DNA from: CAWIMX01 sp963792785
GTDB taxonomy: Bacteria; Acidobacteriota; Vicinamibacteria; Vicinamibacterales; CAVVIG01
Direction: 5' to 3'
NCBI GenBank assembly: GCA_963792785.1
Contig: CAWBXO010000001.1
Span: 1,798,001 to 1,862,000 of the forward strand
Length of the DNA: 64,000 nucleotides
The position numbers and the translations under genes were made by a program. Positions 53,040-61,371 of this stretch are shown one piece after another; the stretch's first letter is position 1; each line of letters starts with the position of its first letter. Under the pieces are notes generated by a model that made no database searches, was not told where the DNA came from, and saw only the letters and a list, made by a program, of their open reading frames with translations.

Positions 53040-54048
53040 GCTGCACGACCTGCGCGTAGCTGGCGGCGCCGGCCTCGATCCGGTTGGCGCGCAGATACCG
53101 GTCGTAGACGCGCCAGCCGGCGTCGGACACGACGGGATTCGTCTCGCGCCGGAGGCGCTCGTCGATCGCGAGGAGATCGGCGCGCGGGCCTTCGGCGAGC
53201 AGGGCCGTCTCCTGGTCCCGCGCGGCACGCGGGAGCGTCCGCGCCACCTCGCCGTAGAGAAACAGCCAGCCGCTGTACTCGTCCGCGGCGTCCGAGGCGC
53301 GCGTCGTGAGCCAGCCGATGAAATTCGCCTCGCCCTCGTCGGCGAACCCGGCGAGGTGCGCCCACTCGTGCGCGATGGTCAGCGGCCGCTCGAAGGGCAG
53401 CAGGTCGGCGTTCACCAGCGTCTCGAGGAAGAACGGATCGGTCAGGCCGGAGACGGCGGCGCGCTGGAAGTACCACTGCAGCCGCGTGTGTTTCGGCCGG
53501 CCGGGCACGATCGGGGCCGCCACGCCGACACGCCGTGACACGCGGGCGAAGGCGTCGGCGAGCGCCGGACTCACCGACTCCGCGTCGCCCCAGCCGCGCT
53601 CGTGCGCGGGCGCGTAGAGGGCGTCCAGCCGCGCGACCGTGGTGGCGAGCAGCGCGCGCGCGGCCTCGGGTGTGACGCGTGAGGCGTCGTACTCCACCTT
53701 CCCAGTGAGCGGCACGCGCCGGTAGTTCAACCCCCAGATCGCGAGGAAGGCGAGGTACGCAACGGCCGCCCCGACGATGGAGCGGCGCACGAGCCGCCAC
53801 ACGACACGGCCGCGGCCGATCGTGCGCCGCCGCCACAGATCGGCGGCGAGCAGCACCAGCCACAGCGCCACCGCGCCCGCGATCAGGACGTCGAGAAGTG
53901 CGATCGGCGTCCGGTTCGACAGGCGCGTCAGCCACGGCTGCAGCGCGACGTAGACGCCCGAGGAGTACCAGCGCTCGATCGCGGACGGCGGCATCGGCGC
54001 GAACGCGCCGACCAGGGCGAGCCCGACGAGCGTCAGCCGCGTCTTCAC
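53008..54048 (-). CDS. DUF3810-like membrane protein with zincin-type motif
   Basis: 346 residues. Two to three membrane helices in the first ~120 residues (LLDVLIAGAVALWLVLLAAD, AVAYLAFLAIWGLNY) precede a large soluble domain with LTIAHEWAHLAGFADEGEAN, whose HExxH and following Glu fit a zinc metallopeptidase of the DUF3810 family. Other conserved parts are RLQWYFQRAAVSGLTDPFFL and DEYSGWLFLYGEVARTLP. The C-terminal domain contains VYDRYLRANRIEAG and YAQVVQLILG. The GTG start overlaps the GT87-like gene stop as GTGA. Protease substrate unknown. Confidence 0.85.
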   Translation of the reverse strand: MKTRLTLVGLALVGAFAPMPPSAIERWYSSGVYVALQPWLTRLSNRTPIALLDVLIAGAVALWLVLLAADLWRRRTIGRGRVVWRLVRRSIVGAAVAYLAFLAIWGLNYRRVPLTGKVEYDASRVTPEAARALLATTVARLDALYAPAHERGWGDAESVSPALADAFARVSRRVGVAAPIVPGRPKHTRLQWYFQRAAVSGLTDPFFLETLVNADLLPFERPLTIAHEWAHLAGFADEGEANFIGWLTTRASDAADEYSGWLFLYGEVARTLPRAARDQETALLAEGPRADLLAIDERLRRETNPVVSDAGWRVYDRYLRANRIEAGAASYAQVVQLILGTGTAGA

Positions 54049-55355
54049 GCCTGGCACTCCTGCGCGAACACCGCGGCGTGCCACGCGAACACGCCGCAGT
54101 TGGCCAGCGCGACGAGCACCGTGAGATCGATCGGCGCGGCCGGCGGCCAGACGGCCGGGCCGAGACCGCGGCCGAAGCCGTACAGCAGGAAGAGGTTCGC
54201 CGCGAACACGCCGCTGAGCGCGATCATCACCGGCGCGAAACGCCGCCGCCCCGCCGATGCCAGGACCAACAGCGGGACCGCCGCGTAGATGTGGTTCTCG
54301 TGCACGCCGGTCGCGAGCAGGGCGAACACGTGCACGTGAAACGCCGCCAGCGCGGCGATCATCCACACGTCGCGGGCCCCGCGGGCCTGCCACAGCGCCC
54401 ACCCCGACGCGCCGGCGACCAGGATCGCCGCGATCACGCGCGGGTCGGGCCCGCGCGCCGCGAGGTCGGCCGTTCGCAGGATCGACACCGGGCCCGCCAG
54501 CGCCGCCGCGAGGCCGACACCCGGCGGACGGGCCGCCACCTGGTGGACGAAGCCGACCACCCACCACAGGTTGCAGGCGTCGGCCGACAGATAGGGATCC
54601 CGGGCGAGCGACGCGAGGCTCCAGCCCAGGTTCAGCAGCGTGCCGCGAAACACGTATGGCGCGACCACGACCGCCGCGACCGCCAGCCCCGCCCCCGACG
54701 CCTGCCAGAGGCGTCGAGCGGCGCCGGGCCCGCCGACGGTCACCAGGGCGAGGACAACGGCGGGCACGACGAGGAGCGCCTGCGGCTTGATCAGTACCGC
54801 GGCGGCGATCCACACGCCGGTCCAGATCGGCCAGCCGTCGGCCGCCGCCGCGACCGCCCCGAGCGCCGGCAGGGCGAACAGCGGATCGAGGTAGCCGAGC
54901 ACGGCGCCGGCGAGGATGCTCGCGGGATTCAGCCAGAACGCCGTGCCCGCCCACTCCGCCGCGCCGTCGCCCAGCCGGCGCCTGGCGACGACGAACATGA
55001 GCGCGAGCAGGCCCGTGGTCGCGGCCAGCGCGGGCAGCTTGATCGCCACGGTGAACGCGGGTCCGTTCGGAAAGCCGCCGGCCAGCCGGCCGAAGATCCA
55101 CGCCGGCAGGGCGAGCGCGTACACCGCGAGCGGCGGATAGTTCACGCGGCTCGTGGTGCCGTCGTACACGAGAGGCGTGCGATGCGGGGCGCCGCCCTCG
55201 ACGCCGTACACGCGCGTGGGGCCGTCGGTCGCCGCATGGTACGCCCAGACCTTGAAGGCCTCCACGTCACCGGTGCCGGGCAGCGGCAGGGCGACGGCGC
55301 GCACGAGCAGCCCCAGCGCGATCGCCGCGACGAACGTCCGGCGCACCGGCTTCAT
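54045..55355 (-). CDS. GT87/DUF2029-like membrane glycosyltransferase
   Basis: 436 residues with about ten membrane helices. The first loop has LPLPGTGDVEAFKVWAYHAA, with the Asp expected for GT-C enzymes, then RVNYPPLAVYALALPAWIFG. Next come FWLNPASILAGAVLGYLDPL and AVLIKPQALLVVPAVVLALV, which are typical of the mannosyltransferase-like GT87/DUF2029 group using polyprenyl-linked donors. HENHIYAAVPLLVLAS appears near the end. I used ATG 55355 rather than GTG 55361. It is downstream of the dienelactone hydrolase gene and overlaps the DUF3810-like gene. Confidence 0.84.
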   Translation of the reverse strand: MKPVRRTFVAAIALGLLVRAVALPLPGTGDVEAFKVWAYHAATDGPTRVYGVEGGAPHRTPLVYDGTTSRVNYPPLAVYALALPAWIFGRLAGGFPNGPAFTVAIKLPALAATTGLLALMFVVARRRLGDGAAEWAGTAFWLNPASILAGAVLGYLDPLFALPALGAVAAAADGWPIWTGVWIAAAVLIKPQALLVVPAVVLALVTVGGPGAARRLWQASGAGLAVAAVVVAPYVFRGTLLNLGWSLASLARDPYLSADACNLWWVVGFVHQVAARPPGVGLAAALAGPVSILRTADLAARGPDPRVIAAILVAGASGWALWQARGARDVWMIAALAAFHVHVFALLATGVHENHIYAAVPLLVLASAGRRRFAPVMIALSGVFAANLFLLYGFGRGLGPAVWPPAAPIDLTVLVALANCGVFAWHAAVFAQECQA

Positions 55356-55374
55356 GCCCACGCCCGCCTCGCCC

Positions 55375-56046
55375 TCAGAGCTCGCGGCGGAAGAAGGCGA
55401 GCGTCTTCTCCCAGGCGTCGGCGGCGGCGCGCGCGTCGTGCACCTCGGGCCGCTCGTCGTTGAAGAACGCGTGCTGCGCGTCGGCGTACGTGTGGAACTC
55501 GTGCCGTTTGCCGAGCGCGGTCAGGTCCCGATCGAGCGCGGCCACCACGTCCGGAGACACGAACGTGTCCTTCCCGGCGTAAATCCCGAGCACCGGCGCC
55601 TCGAGCGCCGCGAGGTTCGGGCGGACGTTCGGATGGCCGCCGTAGAAGATCGCGCACGCGCCGACGCGCGGATTGCGGCACCCGGCGACGAGCGACAGCG
55701 CGCCGCCCATGCAGAAGCCGATCGTCCCGACCGTCGTGCCCGTCGTCTCGGGCCGCGCGAGGAGGAACTCGGCGGCGGCGGCCAGGTCGCGCTCGGTCTC
55801 CTCGATCTTCATCGCCATCATCATCTTGCCGGCCTGATCCGGCGACGTGGCCGTCGCGCCGTGATACAGGTCCGGCGCCAGCGCCACGAAGCCGGCGGCG
55901 GCGAACCGATCGGCAATGCCTTCGATGTGCGGGACGAGGCCCCACCACTCCTGGATGACGATGATGCCGGGCGCCGGCTTCTCGGGGGCGGCGAGATAGC
56001 CGGGGATCGAGGCCCCGTTGACTGGAATCTGGACCCGCTGACCCAT
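55375..56046 (-). CDS. Dienelactone hydrolase family protein
   Basis: 223 residues of the alpha/beta-hydrolase fold. PAPGIIVIQEWWGLVPHIEG carries the conserved WWG region, GFVALAPDLYHGATA follows, GTIGFCMGGALSLVAGC has the nucleophile Cys (dienelactone hydrolases use Cys), VLGIYAGKDTFVSP the acidic residue and YADAQHAFFNDERPE the catalytic His. The start at ATG 56046 is clear from AGGAGG upstream; a longer reading has no family residues. The ancestral substrate is dienelactone from aromatic breakdown, but family members hydrolyse many small esters. Confidence 0.92.
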   Translation of the reverse strand: MGQRVQIPVNGASIPGYLAAPEKPAPGIIVIQEWWGLVPHIEGIADRFAAAGFVALAPDLYHGATATSPDQAGKMMMAMKIEETERDLAAAAEFLLARPETTGTTVGTIGFCMGGALSLVAGCRNPRVGACAIFYGGHPNVRPNLAALEAPVLGIYAGKDTFVSPDVVAALDRDLTALGKRHEFHTYADAQHAFFNDERPEVHDARAAADAWEKTLAFFRREL

Positions 56047-56086
56047 TTCTCCTCCTGACTCGTTGGGATACAATGACACAATCATC

Positions 56087-56096
56087 TGACCGGTCA
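56087..56096. promoter_or_regulatory. TGACCGGTCA palindrome
   Basis: A perfect ten-base palindrome 41 bases upstream of the dienelactone hydrolase start, in the right place for a TetR-type operator; no regulator gene is adjacent. Confidence 0.35.
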
Positions 56097-56202
56097 ATGA
56101 GTTAGCGGGGTATGAGCACGCGCGGAGCGGGCCGAAGCCCTCTGGCCTGGCGCGGCGATTGCACTGGCGATGGCGATCTGCGCGGAGGCCCTAATCTCGG
56201 CG

Positions 56203-56216
56203 TGACTTTAAAGTCA
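56203..56216. promoter_or_regulatory. Perfect palindrome TGACTTTAAAGTCA
   Basis: A fourteen-base perfect palindrome about 80 bases upstream of the first gene of the polysaccharide module, next to a TATAAT (56227-56232). It is AT-rich within a GC-rich genome and looks like a regulator-binding site. Confidence 0.5.
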
Positions 56217-56221
56217 GTTAT

Positions 56222-56240
56222 TGACATATAATGACATATA
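56222..56240. promoter_or_regulatory. Direct repeat TGACATATA with embedded TATAAT
   Basis: Two copies of TGACATATA start at 56222 and 56232, ten bases apart (one helical turn), and overlap TTGACA and TATAAT-like elements. They are candidate activator-binding and promoter sites for the downstream operon; the exact -10/-35 pair is unclear. Confidence 0.4.
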
Positions 56241-56293
56241 TGAATGGGTTGTTCCCCGGCCGGAGTTTGGTCGATAAGGCAAAAGGAGATCCT

Positions 56294-56797
56294 GTGCAGC
56301 GCGCTACACTAGCTTTCGTGCTCGGATTGGCGCTCGTGGCCGCTCCGGGTGTCGCGCACGCGCAGTCGGCGACGGCGGCTCCGACACTGCTGCCCGGCAC
56401 CAGCCCGGACGTGCTCACGACGATTCAGGGCAACGCGCTCGACTCCGCGAACCAGGCGATGGCCAACGCCGTCGTGCGGCTGCGTGACGCGCGCGTCGGC
56501 CGGATCGTCGACACGGTGACCACGGATCGCACGGGGCTGTTTGCGTTTCGCGCCGTCGACCCCGGCACCTACATCGTCGAGCTGCTGGGCGACGACGGCA
56601 CCGTGCTCGCGTCCAGTCAGATGTTGAACGTCGGCTCCGGCGAAGTGATTTCCGCGGTGGTGAAACTGCCGTTTCGCATTCCGCCGTTCGGCGGCATCCT
56701 CGGGCACTCGGTGCCGTCGGCGGTAGCGGTGGCGGCGGCGGCCGCCACGTCGGGCATTCTGGCCACCTCGGTGGCGGGCGACTCGAAGAGCCCCTAG
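56294..56797 (+). CDS. Secreted carboxypeptidase-regulatory-like domain protein
   Basis: 167 residues. The GTG at 56294 has AAAGGAGATC upstream and begins a signal peptide (LAFVLGLALVAAPGVAHAQ). An upstream in-frame ATG at 56231 would add 21 residues. The mature part has one immunoglobulin-like carboxypeptidase-regulatory fold: TIQGNALDSANQAMANAVVR and GLFAFRAVDPGTYIVELLGD. A hydrophobic Ala/Val-rich C-terminus (AVAVAAAAATSGILATSVA) may insert into a membrane. It is the first gene before the Wzc-like kinase, so it may be an accessory protein for polysaccharide export. Confidence 0.78.
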   Translation: MQRATLAFVLGLALVAAPGVAHAQSATAAPTLLPGTSPDVLTTIQGNALDSANQAMANAVVRLRDARVGRIVDTVTTDRTGLFAFRAVDPGTYIVELLGDDGTVLASSQMLNVGSGEVISAVVKLPFRIPPFGGILGHSVPSAVAVAAAAATSGILATSVAGDSKSP

Positions 56798-56826
56798 CGT
56801 GAGCGCATCGGTTCAGCGGATCAGCA

Positions 56827-59076
56827 ATGTCTGAGACTCCATCCGATCTCCGTCCGGCGTCGGGCCGGTCGCCGTCTGGCGCGCCCGCGCCGCAAACGGC
56901 GTACACCGCCGACAACGTCCACCTGCTGGACCGGCTGGCGGTCATCTATCGCTACCGGCGCGTCGCGACCACGGTCTTCGTGCTGACGATGGTGGCGCTC
57001 ACGATTCAGAACTACACCAGCGTGAAGCTGTTCCAGGCGCGGGCACAGGTCCTCATCGAGGACGAGCGCTCGACGATGATGCCGGGGCTGACCGGGGATC
57101 TGTACTGGGACGATCCCGAGCCGTACTACCAGACGCAATACCGCATTCTCAAGGGCCGCGAACTGGCCCGCCGCGTGGTGAAAGATTTGGATCTGTCGAG
57201 CGTGCCCGAGTTCAACGGCACGCTCCAGCCGCCGCCGTCGCCGTTCTCGCTGCTGACCGATGTGAAGAATCGGGTGATCGGCCTGGTTCGGCCGGCGGCT
57301 GAGCCCGATCCCGCCGAGCGGCCGCAGGTCGACGAGGACGTCGACGAATCCGGGATGGTGTCGTCGTTCCTGGGGCGGGTGAACGTCGTGCCGATCACGG
57401 GCAGCAAGCTGGTGGACGTGACGTTCACGGCGATGGATCCGCAGTTCTCGGCCAAGGCGGTCAACTCGCTGGTCGACCAGTACGTCGACCAGAACCTCGA
57501 GGTCAAGCTGCGCGGCACGGAGAACTCGCTCGAGTGGCTCGAGAACGAGTTGAAGAACCAGCAGCAGAAGGTCACGGACAGCGAGCGCTCGCTGGCGGAA
57601 TACCGCGAAAAAGAGAACGCGATGTCGCTCGACGACAAGAACAACATTGTCGTCGCGCGCATGACGTCGCTGAACGAGGCCGTGCTGAAGGCGCGCACGA
57701 ACCGGATTCAGAAGGAAACGCTCTACAACCAGATCAAGAACATCGATCCGTCCATCGACGTCGACACGATTCCGGCGATCGCGTTGAACGCCCAGGTGGC
57801 GCAGTACAAGAACCGGGTCGCGGATCTGACGCGCGAGAAGGCCCAGCTCTCGGAGCGGTACGGCCCCAAGCACCCGGACATCCAGGACGTGAATAATCGC
57901 CTCGGCGAGGCGCAGCGCCAGATGGAGCTCGAGACCGCCAAGGCGATCCAGTCGATCCGGAACGACTACGAGGCCGCGGTGCTCGAGGAGCGCACGCTGT
58001 CGCAGAACCTCGAATCCGCCAAGACCGACGTCCAGGACCTGGGCCAGAAGAGCATCAACTACAACGTGATGGAGCGCGAGGCGCAGAGCAACCGTACGGT
58101 GTACGAGGCGCTGCTCCAACGCGAGAAGGAGCTCCGCATCGCGAGCAACAGCCGGGCGAACAACGTGCGCGTGGTCGATCACGCGGAGGTGCCGAAGGCG
58201 CCGATGACGCCGGCGGGCCGGCGCACGTGGCTGCTGTCGTTCGCGATCTCGCTCATCCTCGCCGTCGGCACGGCCTACGGCCTCGACTACATGAACGACA
58301 CGATCAAGACCCCCGAGGACGTCGCGCGGCACCTGAAGCTGCCCTTCCTCGGCCTCGTGCCGTCGGTGCGCGGCGACAAGCACCCGGTGCTCGCGTCCTC
58401 GCACGTGCCGCACGACTTCGGCGAGTCGTTCCGATCGCTCCGCACGTCGATCATCTCGAAATTCCCCGGCGATGGGACGAAGATCCTCGCGGTGACCAGC
58501 GCGCAGCCGCTCGAGGGCAAGACGACGACGGCGGCGAACATCGCGATGGCGCTGGCCTACGGCGGCAGCCGCGTGCTGCTGATCGACGGCGACATGCGCC
58601 GCCCCGGCCTCCACCGCCCCCTGCGCCTCACCAACGAGCGCGGCCTGTCGCAGGTGCTCGTCGGCCAGGCTCGCGTCCGCGACGTGATCCAGCGCACCGT
58701 CGATCCGAACCTGCTGGCGATTACCGCGGGCCGCACGCCGCCCAACCCGTCGGAGCTGCTGTCCTCGGAGCGCATGCGGACGCTGCTCACGAACCTCACG
58801 CACGGGCCGTTCGACTGGATCGTGATCGACACGCCGCCGGTGCTCGCCGTGACGGACGCGGTGATCCTCGCGCCGCTCGTGTCGGGCGTCGTGTTCGTCA
58901 TCGGCGCCGAGATGACGCGCCGCCGCCTCGCCGAGCGCGCCATCGACACGCTCATGCAGAGCCGGCCCCGCTACGCGGGCGTGGTGCTGAACAAGGTCGA
59001 CTTCGCGCGCAATAAGTACTACTACTCGCGCTACTACGGCCACCAGTACAAGAACTACTACGCCGAAGCGGTCTAG
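56827..59076 (+). CDS. Wzc-like tyrosine autokinase for polysaccharide synthesis
   Basis: 749 residues. Two transmembrane helices bracket a long periplasmic part: RRVATTVFVLTMVALTIQNY and LLSFAISLILAVGTAYGLDY. The periplasmic part has the Wzz-type region and extended coiled coils (KARTNRIQKETLYNQIK, AQLSERYGPKHPDIQDVNNR). The BY-kinase domain has Walker A AVTSAQPLEGKTTTAANIAM, Walker A-prime VLLIDGDMRRPGLHRPL and Walker B DWIVIDTPPVLAVTDAVI. The C-terminus carries a Tyr cluster (KYYYSRYYGHQYKNYYAE) for autophosphorylation. It controls chain length and export of a surface polysaccharide with the next gene. No cognate phosphatase is seen here. Confidence 0.93.
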   Translation: MSETPSDLRPASGRSPSGAPAPQTAYTADNVHLLDRLAVIYRYRRVATTVFVLTMVALTIQNYTSVKLFQARAQVLIEDERSTMMPGLTGDLYWDDPEPYYQTQYRILKGRELARRVVKDLDLSSVPEFNGTLQPPPSPFSLLTDVKNRVIGLVRPAAEPDPAERPQVDEDVDESGMVSSFLGRVNVVPITGSKLVDVTFTAMDPQFSAKAVNSLVDQYVDQNLEVKLRGTENSLEWLENELKNQQQKVTDSERSLAEYREKENAMSLDDKNNIVVARMTSLNEAVLKARTNRIQKETLYNQIKNIDPSIDVDTIPAIALNAQVAQYKNRVADLTREKAQLSERYGPKHPDIQDVNNRLGEAQRQMELETAKAIQSIRNDYEAAVLEERTLSQNLESAKTDVQDLGQKSINYNVMEREAQSNRTVYEALLQREKELRIASNSRANNVRVVDHAEVPKAPMTPAGRRTWLLSFAISLILAVGTAYGLDYMNDTIKTPEDVARHLKLPFLGLVPSVRGDKHPVLASSHVPHDFGESFRSLRTSIISKFPGDGTKILAVTSAQPLEGKTTTAANIAMALAYGGSRVLLIDGDMRRPGLHRPLRLTNERGLSQVLVGQARVRDVIQRTVDPNLLAITAGRTPPNPSELLSSERMRTLLTNLTHGPFDWIVIDTPPVLAVTDAVILAPLVSGVVFVIGAEMTRRRLAERAIDTLMQSRPRYAGVVLNKVDFARNKYYYSRYYGHQYKNYYAEAV

Positions 59077-59167
59077 ATCTCGCGCCCGGGCCGTCGCGCT
59101 GGTCGTCCTCGCCGGCTGGACGCTCTTCGCCTTCGCCGGCTTCTATCCCTGGACCACCATCCCGCTC

Positions 59168-60427
59168 ATGGCCGGCGTGCTCGCGCTGACCCTCGTGGAG
59201 CGCCCGACGCCCATCGTGCGGGGCACACGGACGCTCGACCTGGCCCTGATTGGCGGCCTCGGCGGCCTCGCACTCCAACTCGTGCCGTTGCCGGCCGACA
59301 CGCGCGCGCTCGTCGCGCCCGCCGCCGCAGCCTTCGATCGCGCCCTGCGCTTTCCCAGCGCGTCGACGCCCGCGCGGCCCGCCTCGATCGTGCCGGGCGC
59401 CACCGGCCACGCGCTCCTCGTGGCGTCCGCGTGCGTGCTCGTGTTCTTCGCGGCGCGGTCCGTCCTGCAGCGCAGCGGGGTCCGCACGGTGGCCCGCGGC
59501 CTCGCCGGCCTCGGACTGGTCCTCGCGCCGCTCACCATCGTGCAGCACGCCATGTCGCCGCGGCTGTACTACTGGACGTGGCCGCCCTACACCGACAATG
59601 CGCGGCCGTACGGCCCGTTCGTCAACCGCAACGATCTCGCCACCTGGCTGGTGCTCGCGATTCCCGTCACGATCGGCTATTTCTTCGCGCGCCTCGAGTC
59701 GCGGCGCACGCGCCACGGCGGGTTTGACGCCGACGCCGCGGCCGACTCGACGGCCCTCTGGCTGCTCGGCTCCGCCGGGCTGATGACGGCCGCGCTCACG
59801 GCCACCTTGTCGCGATCGGGCCTGGCGGGCGCGGCCGTGGCCGCCACGGTCCTCGCCGCGTGCGCCGCCCGGCGCACGTCGTGGAAGCTGGGCGTCGCGT
59901 GGCTGCTGGGCGCCGGCGCGGCCGCCCTCGTGGCCGCCGCGGCGTACGCGAATCTCGGGGATCTCGGGTCGCGCCTCGACAACGCGGTCAGTGAGGGCCT
60001 CGCCGGCCGTCTGGGCATCTGGCGGGAAACCTGGCCGATGGTGCGCGCGTTCTGGCCGACCGGCACGGGCGCGGGCGGATACCAGGACGCCATGATCCTG
60101 TACCAGACCAGCTCGCGCACCTTCTACATCAACCACGCGCACAGCGAGTACCTGCAGATTCTCTCGGAGGGCGGGGCGCTGCTGGCGCTGCCGGCCGCCG
60201 CCGCGATCGCCGCCGGCCTCGTGCAACTGTGGCGGCGCGTGAGGGCGGACCGGACGCCGGTCTTCTGGATCCGCGCGGGCGCGGCCAGCGGTCTCGTCGG
60301 CTTCCTCGCCCAGAGCATCTGGGAGACGACGCTGCGGATGCCGGCCAATGCCGTCCTCCTGGCCCTCGTCGCCGCCCTCGCGCTCCACCCCACCGATCCG
60401 GTCCGCCAGAGCGGGCCGTCCGCGTAG
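59168..60427 (+). CDS. O-antigen ligase/polymerase-type membrane protein
   Basis: 419 residues from ATG 59168, with about ten membrane helices. The Wzy_C-type loop holds GRLGIWRETWPMVRAFWPTG, TGAGGYQDAMILYQTSSRTF and YINHAHSEYLQILSEGG; the HAHSEYLQ motif is characteristic of O-antigen ligases and polymerases. The family joins glycan chains made on lipid carriers. A hydrophobic segment (ALVVLAGWTLFAFAGFYP) lies in frame upstream, so the true start is probably earlier. But no ATG, GTG or TTG is in frame between the Wzc stop and 59168; CTG 59099 is a possible start. Confidence 0.86.
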   Translation: MAGVLALTLVERPTPIVRGTRTLDLALIGGLGGLALQLVPLPADTRALVAPAAAAFDRALRFPSASTPARPASIVPGATGHALLVASACVLVFFAARSVLQRSGVRTVARGLAGLGLVLAPLTIVQHAMSPRLYYWTWPPYTDNARPYGPFVNRNDLATWLVLAIPVTIGYFFARLESRRTRHGGFDADAAADSTALWLLGSAGLMTAALTATLSRSGLAGAAVAATVLAACAARRTSWKLGVAWLLGAGAAALVAAAAYANLGDLGSRLDNAVSEGLAGRLGIWRETWPMVRAFWPTGTGAGGYQDAMILYQTSSRTFYINHAHSEYLQILSEGGALLALPAAAAIAAGLVQLWRRVRADRTPVFWIRAGAASGLVGFLAQSIWETTLRMPANAVLLALVAALALHPTDPVRQSGPSA

Positions 60428-60438
60428 CCGCGCACCGA

Positions 60439-61371
60439 TCAGCCGCGCGAGCGGTCGTCCAGAATCGCCGCCAGGAGCCGATCGATCCCGTCGAGCGCGC
60501 GCGGGTACGCGACCCGACGCACGCCCAGGCCCGCGAACGTCTCGAGCAGGCGATCGAGATGCGCGGTGAGCGCGGCCGGGCTCGTCAGGTCGAACGCGAA
60601 GCTGTGTTTCACCAGCTCGATCGCGCCGTCGCGGCGGCTGAGCGGGTCGATGCGGATCTCCGTGCCGGCCTCGGCTGGTGCCAGCAGGTAGAGCCGCCGC
60701 AGCGGCAGCGGCTCCCGGGCGAACGCCAGGCCCGCGCCCCCGGGGCCGAGGCGCCGCTTGACCGTGTAGTCGGCCACGCGCGGCGCGCGGGGAGACCCGC
60801 CGAGCGCGCGCAGGGCGTCGGGCCACACCCGCACGCCGGCGTAGGCCGGCCACACGAACAGCCCGCGCGCGTCGCGGCCGACGTGCGCCGCGTCGTCGGC
60901 CAGGATCGGTCGGCCGGCGCGCCCGAACGCCGCCGCGATCGTCGACTTGCCGGCGCCCGTCGCGCCGAGCAGCACGACGGCGCCATCCAGATCGACCGCG
61001 CTGCCGTGCAGCACGACCTCGCCGCGCTCGGCGAGCAGCAGCGGCAGGGCCTGGTCGACGAAGAGGTGCCGGACGGTGCGCGGCGACGCGCCGGGTGGCA
61101 CGTACCCGATCGCGCGGGTGCCGCGCTCGCGCACGACGAAGTCGGCGCCGATGGCGAAGCGCAGCGCATAGGCGTCCTCGCGCGTCAGGACGGTGAGCCA
61201 GGGGGTGCCGTCCGACTCGACGCGAAGGGGCGAGGCCCGCCACGACGCGCCGGGCTCGAACGCCGCCCGCCGCAGCTCGAACGCGAGGACCGCCGGACCG
61301 GGTGGCTCGGCATCGAGCTCGGGAAACCGCACCAGCGTCGAGAACGTGAGACCGTAGGCCCGGTAGATCAC
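60439..61371 (-). CDS. HPr-kinase-like tailoring kinase of a lasso-peptide cluster
   Basis: 310 residues. GTG 61371 starts with VIYRAYGLTFSTLVRFPELD and overlaps the methyltransferase stop as GTGA. The kinase core has HLFVDQALPLLLAERGEVVL, a P-loop GAVVLLGATGAGKSTIAAAF, ILADDAAHVGRDARGLFVWP (the DD motif of HPr-kinase-like proteins) and YAGVRVWPDALRALGG. Such kinases phosphorylate Ser of lasso or related peptides, as in the paeninodin cluster. The predicted core here has no C-terminal Ser, only Ser4 in the ring, so the target is uncertain. It faces the O-antigen ligase gene tail to tail. Confidence 0.85.
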   Translation of the reverse strand: MIYRAYGLTFSTLVRFPELDAEPPGPAVLAFELRRAAFEPGASWRASPLRVESDGTPWLTVLTREDAYALRFAIGADFVVRERGTRAIGYVPPGASPRTVRHLFVDQALPLLLAERGEVVLHGSAVDLDGAVVLLGATGAGKSTIAAAFGRAGRPILADDAAHVGRDARGLFVWPAYAGVRVWPDALRALGGSPRAPRVADYTVKRRLGPGGAGLAFAREPLPLRRLYLLAPAEAGTEIRIDPLSRRDGAIELVKHSFAFDLTSPAALTAHLDRLLETFAGLGVRRVAYPRALDGIDRLLAAILDDRSRG

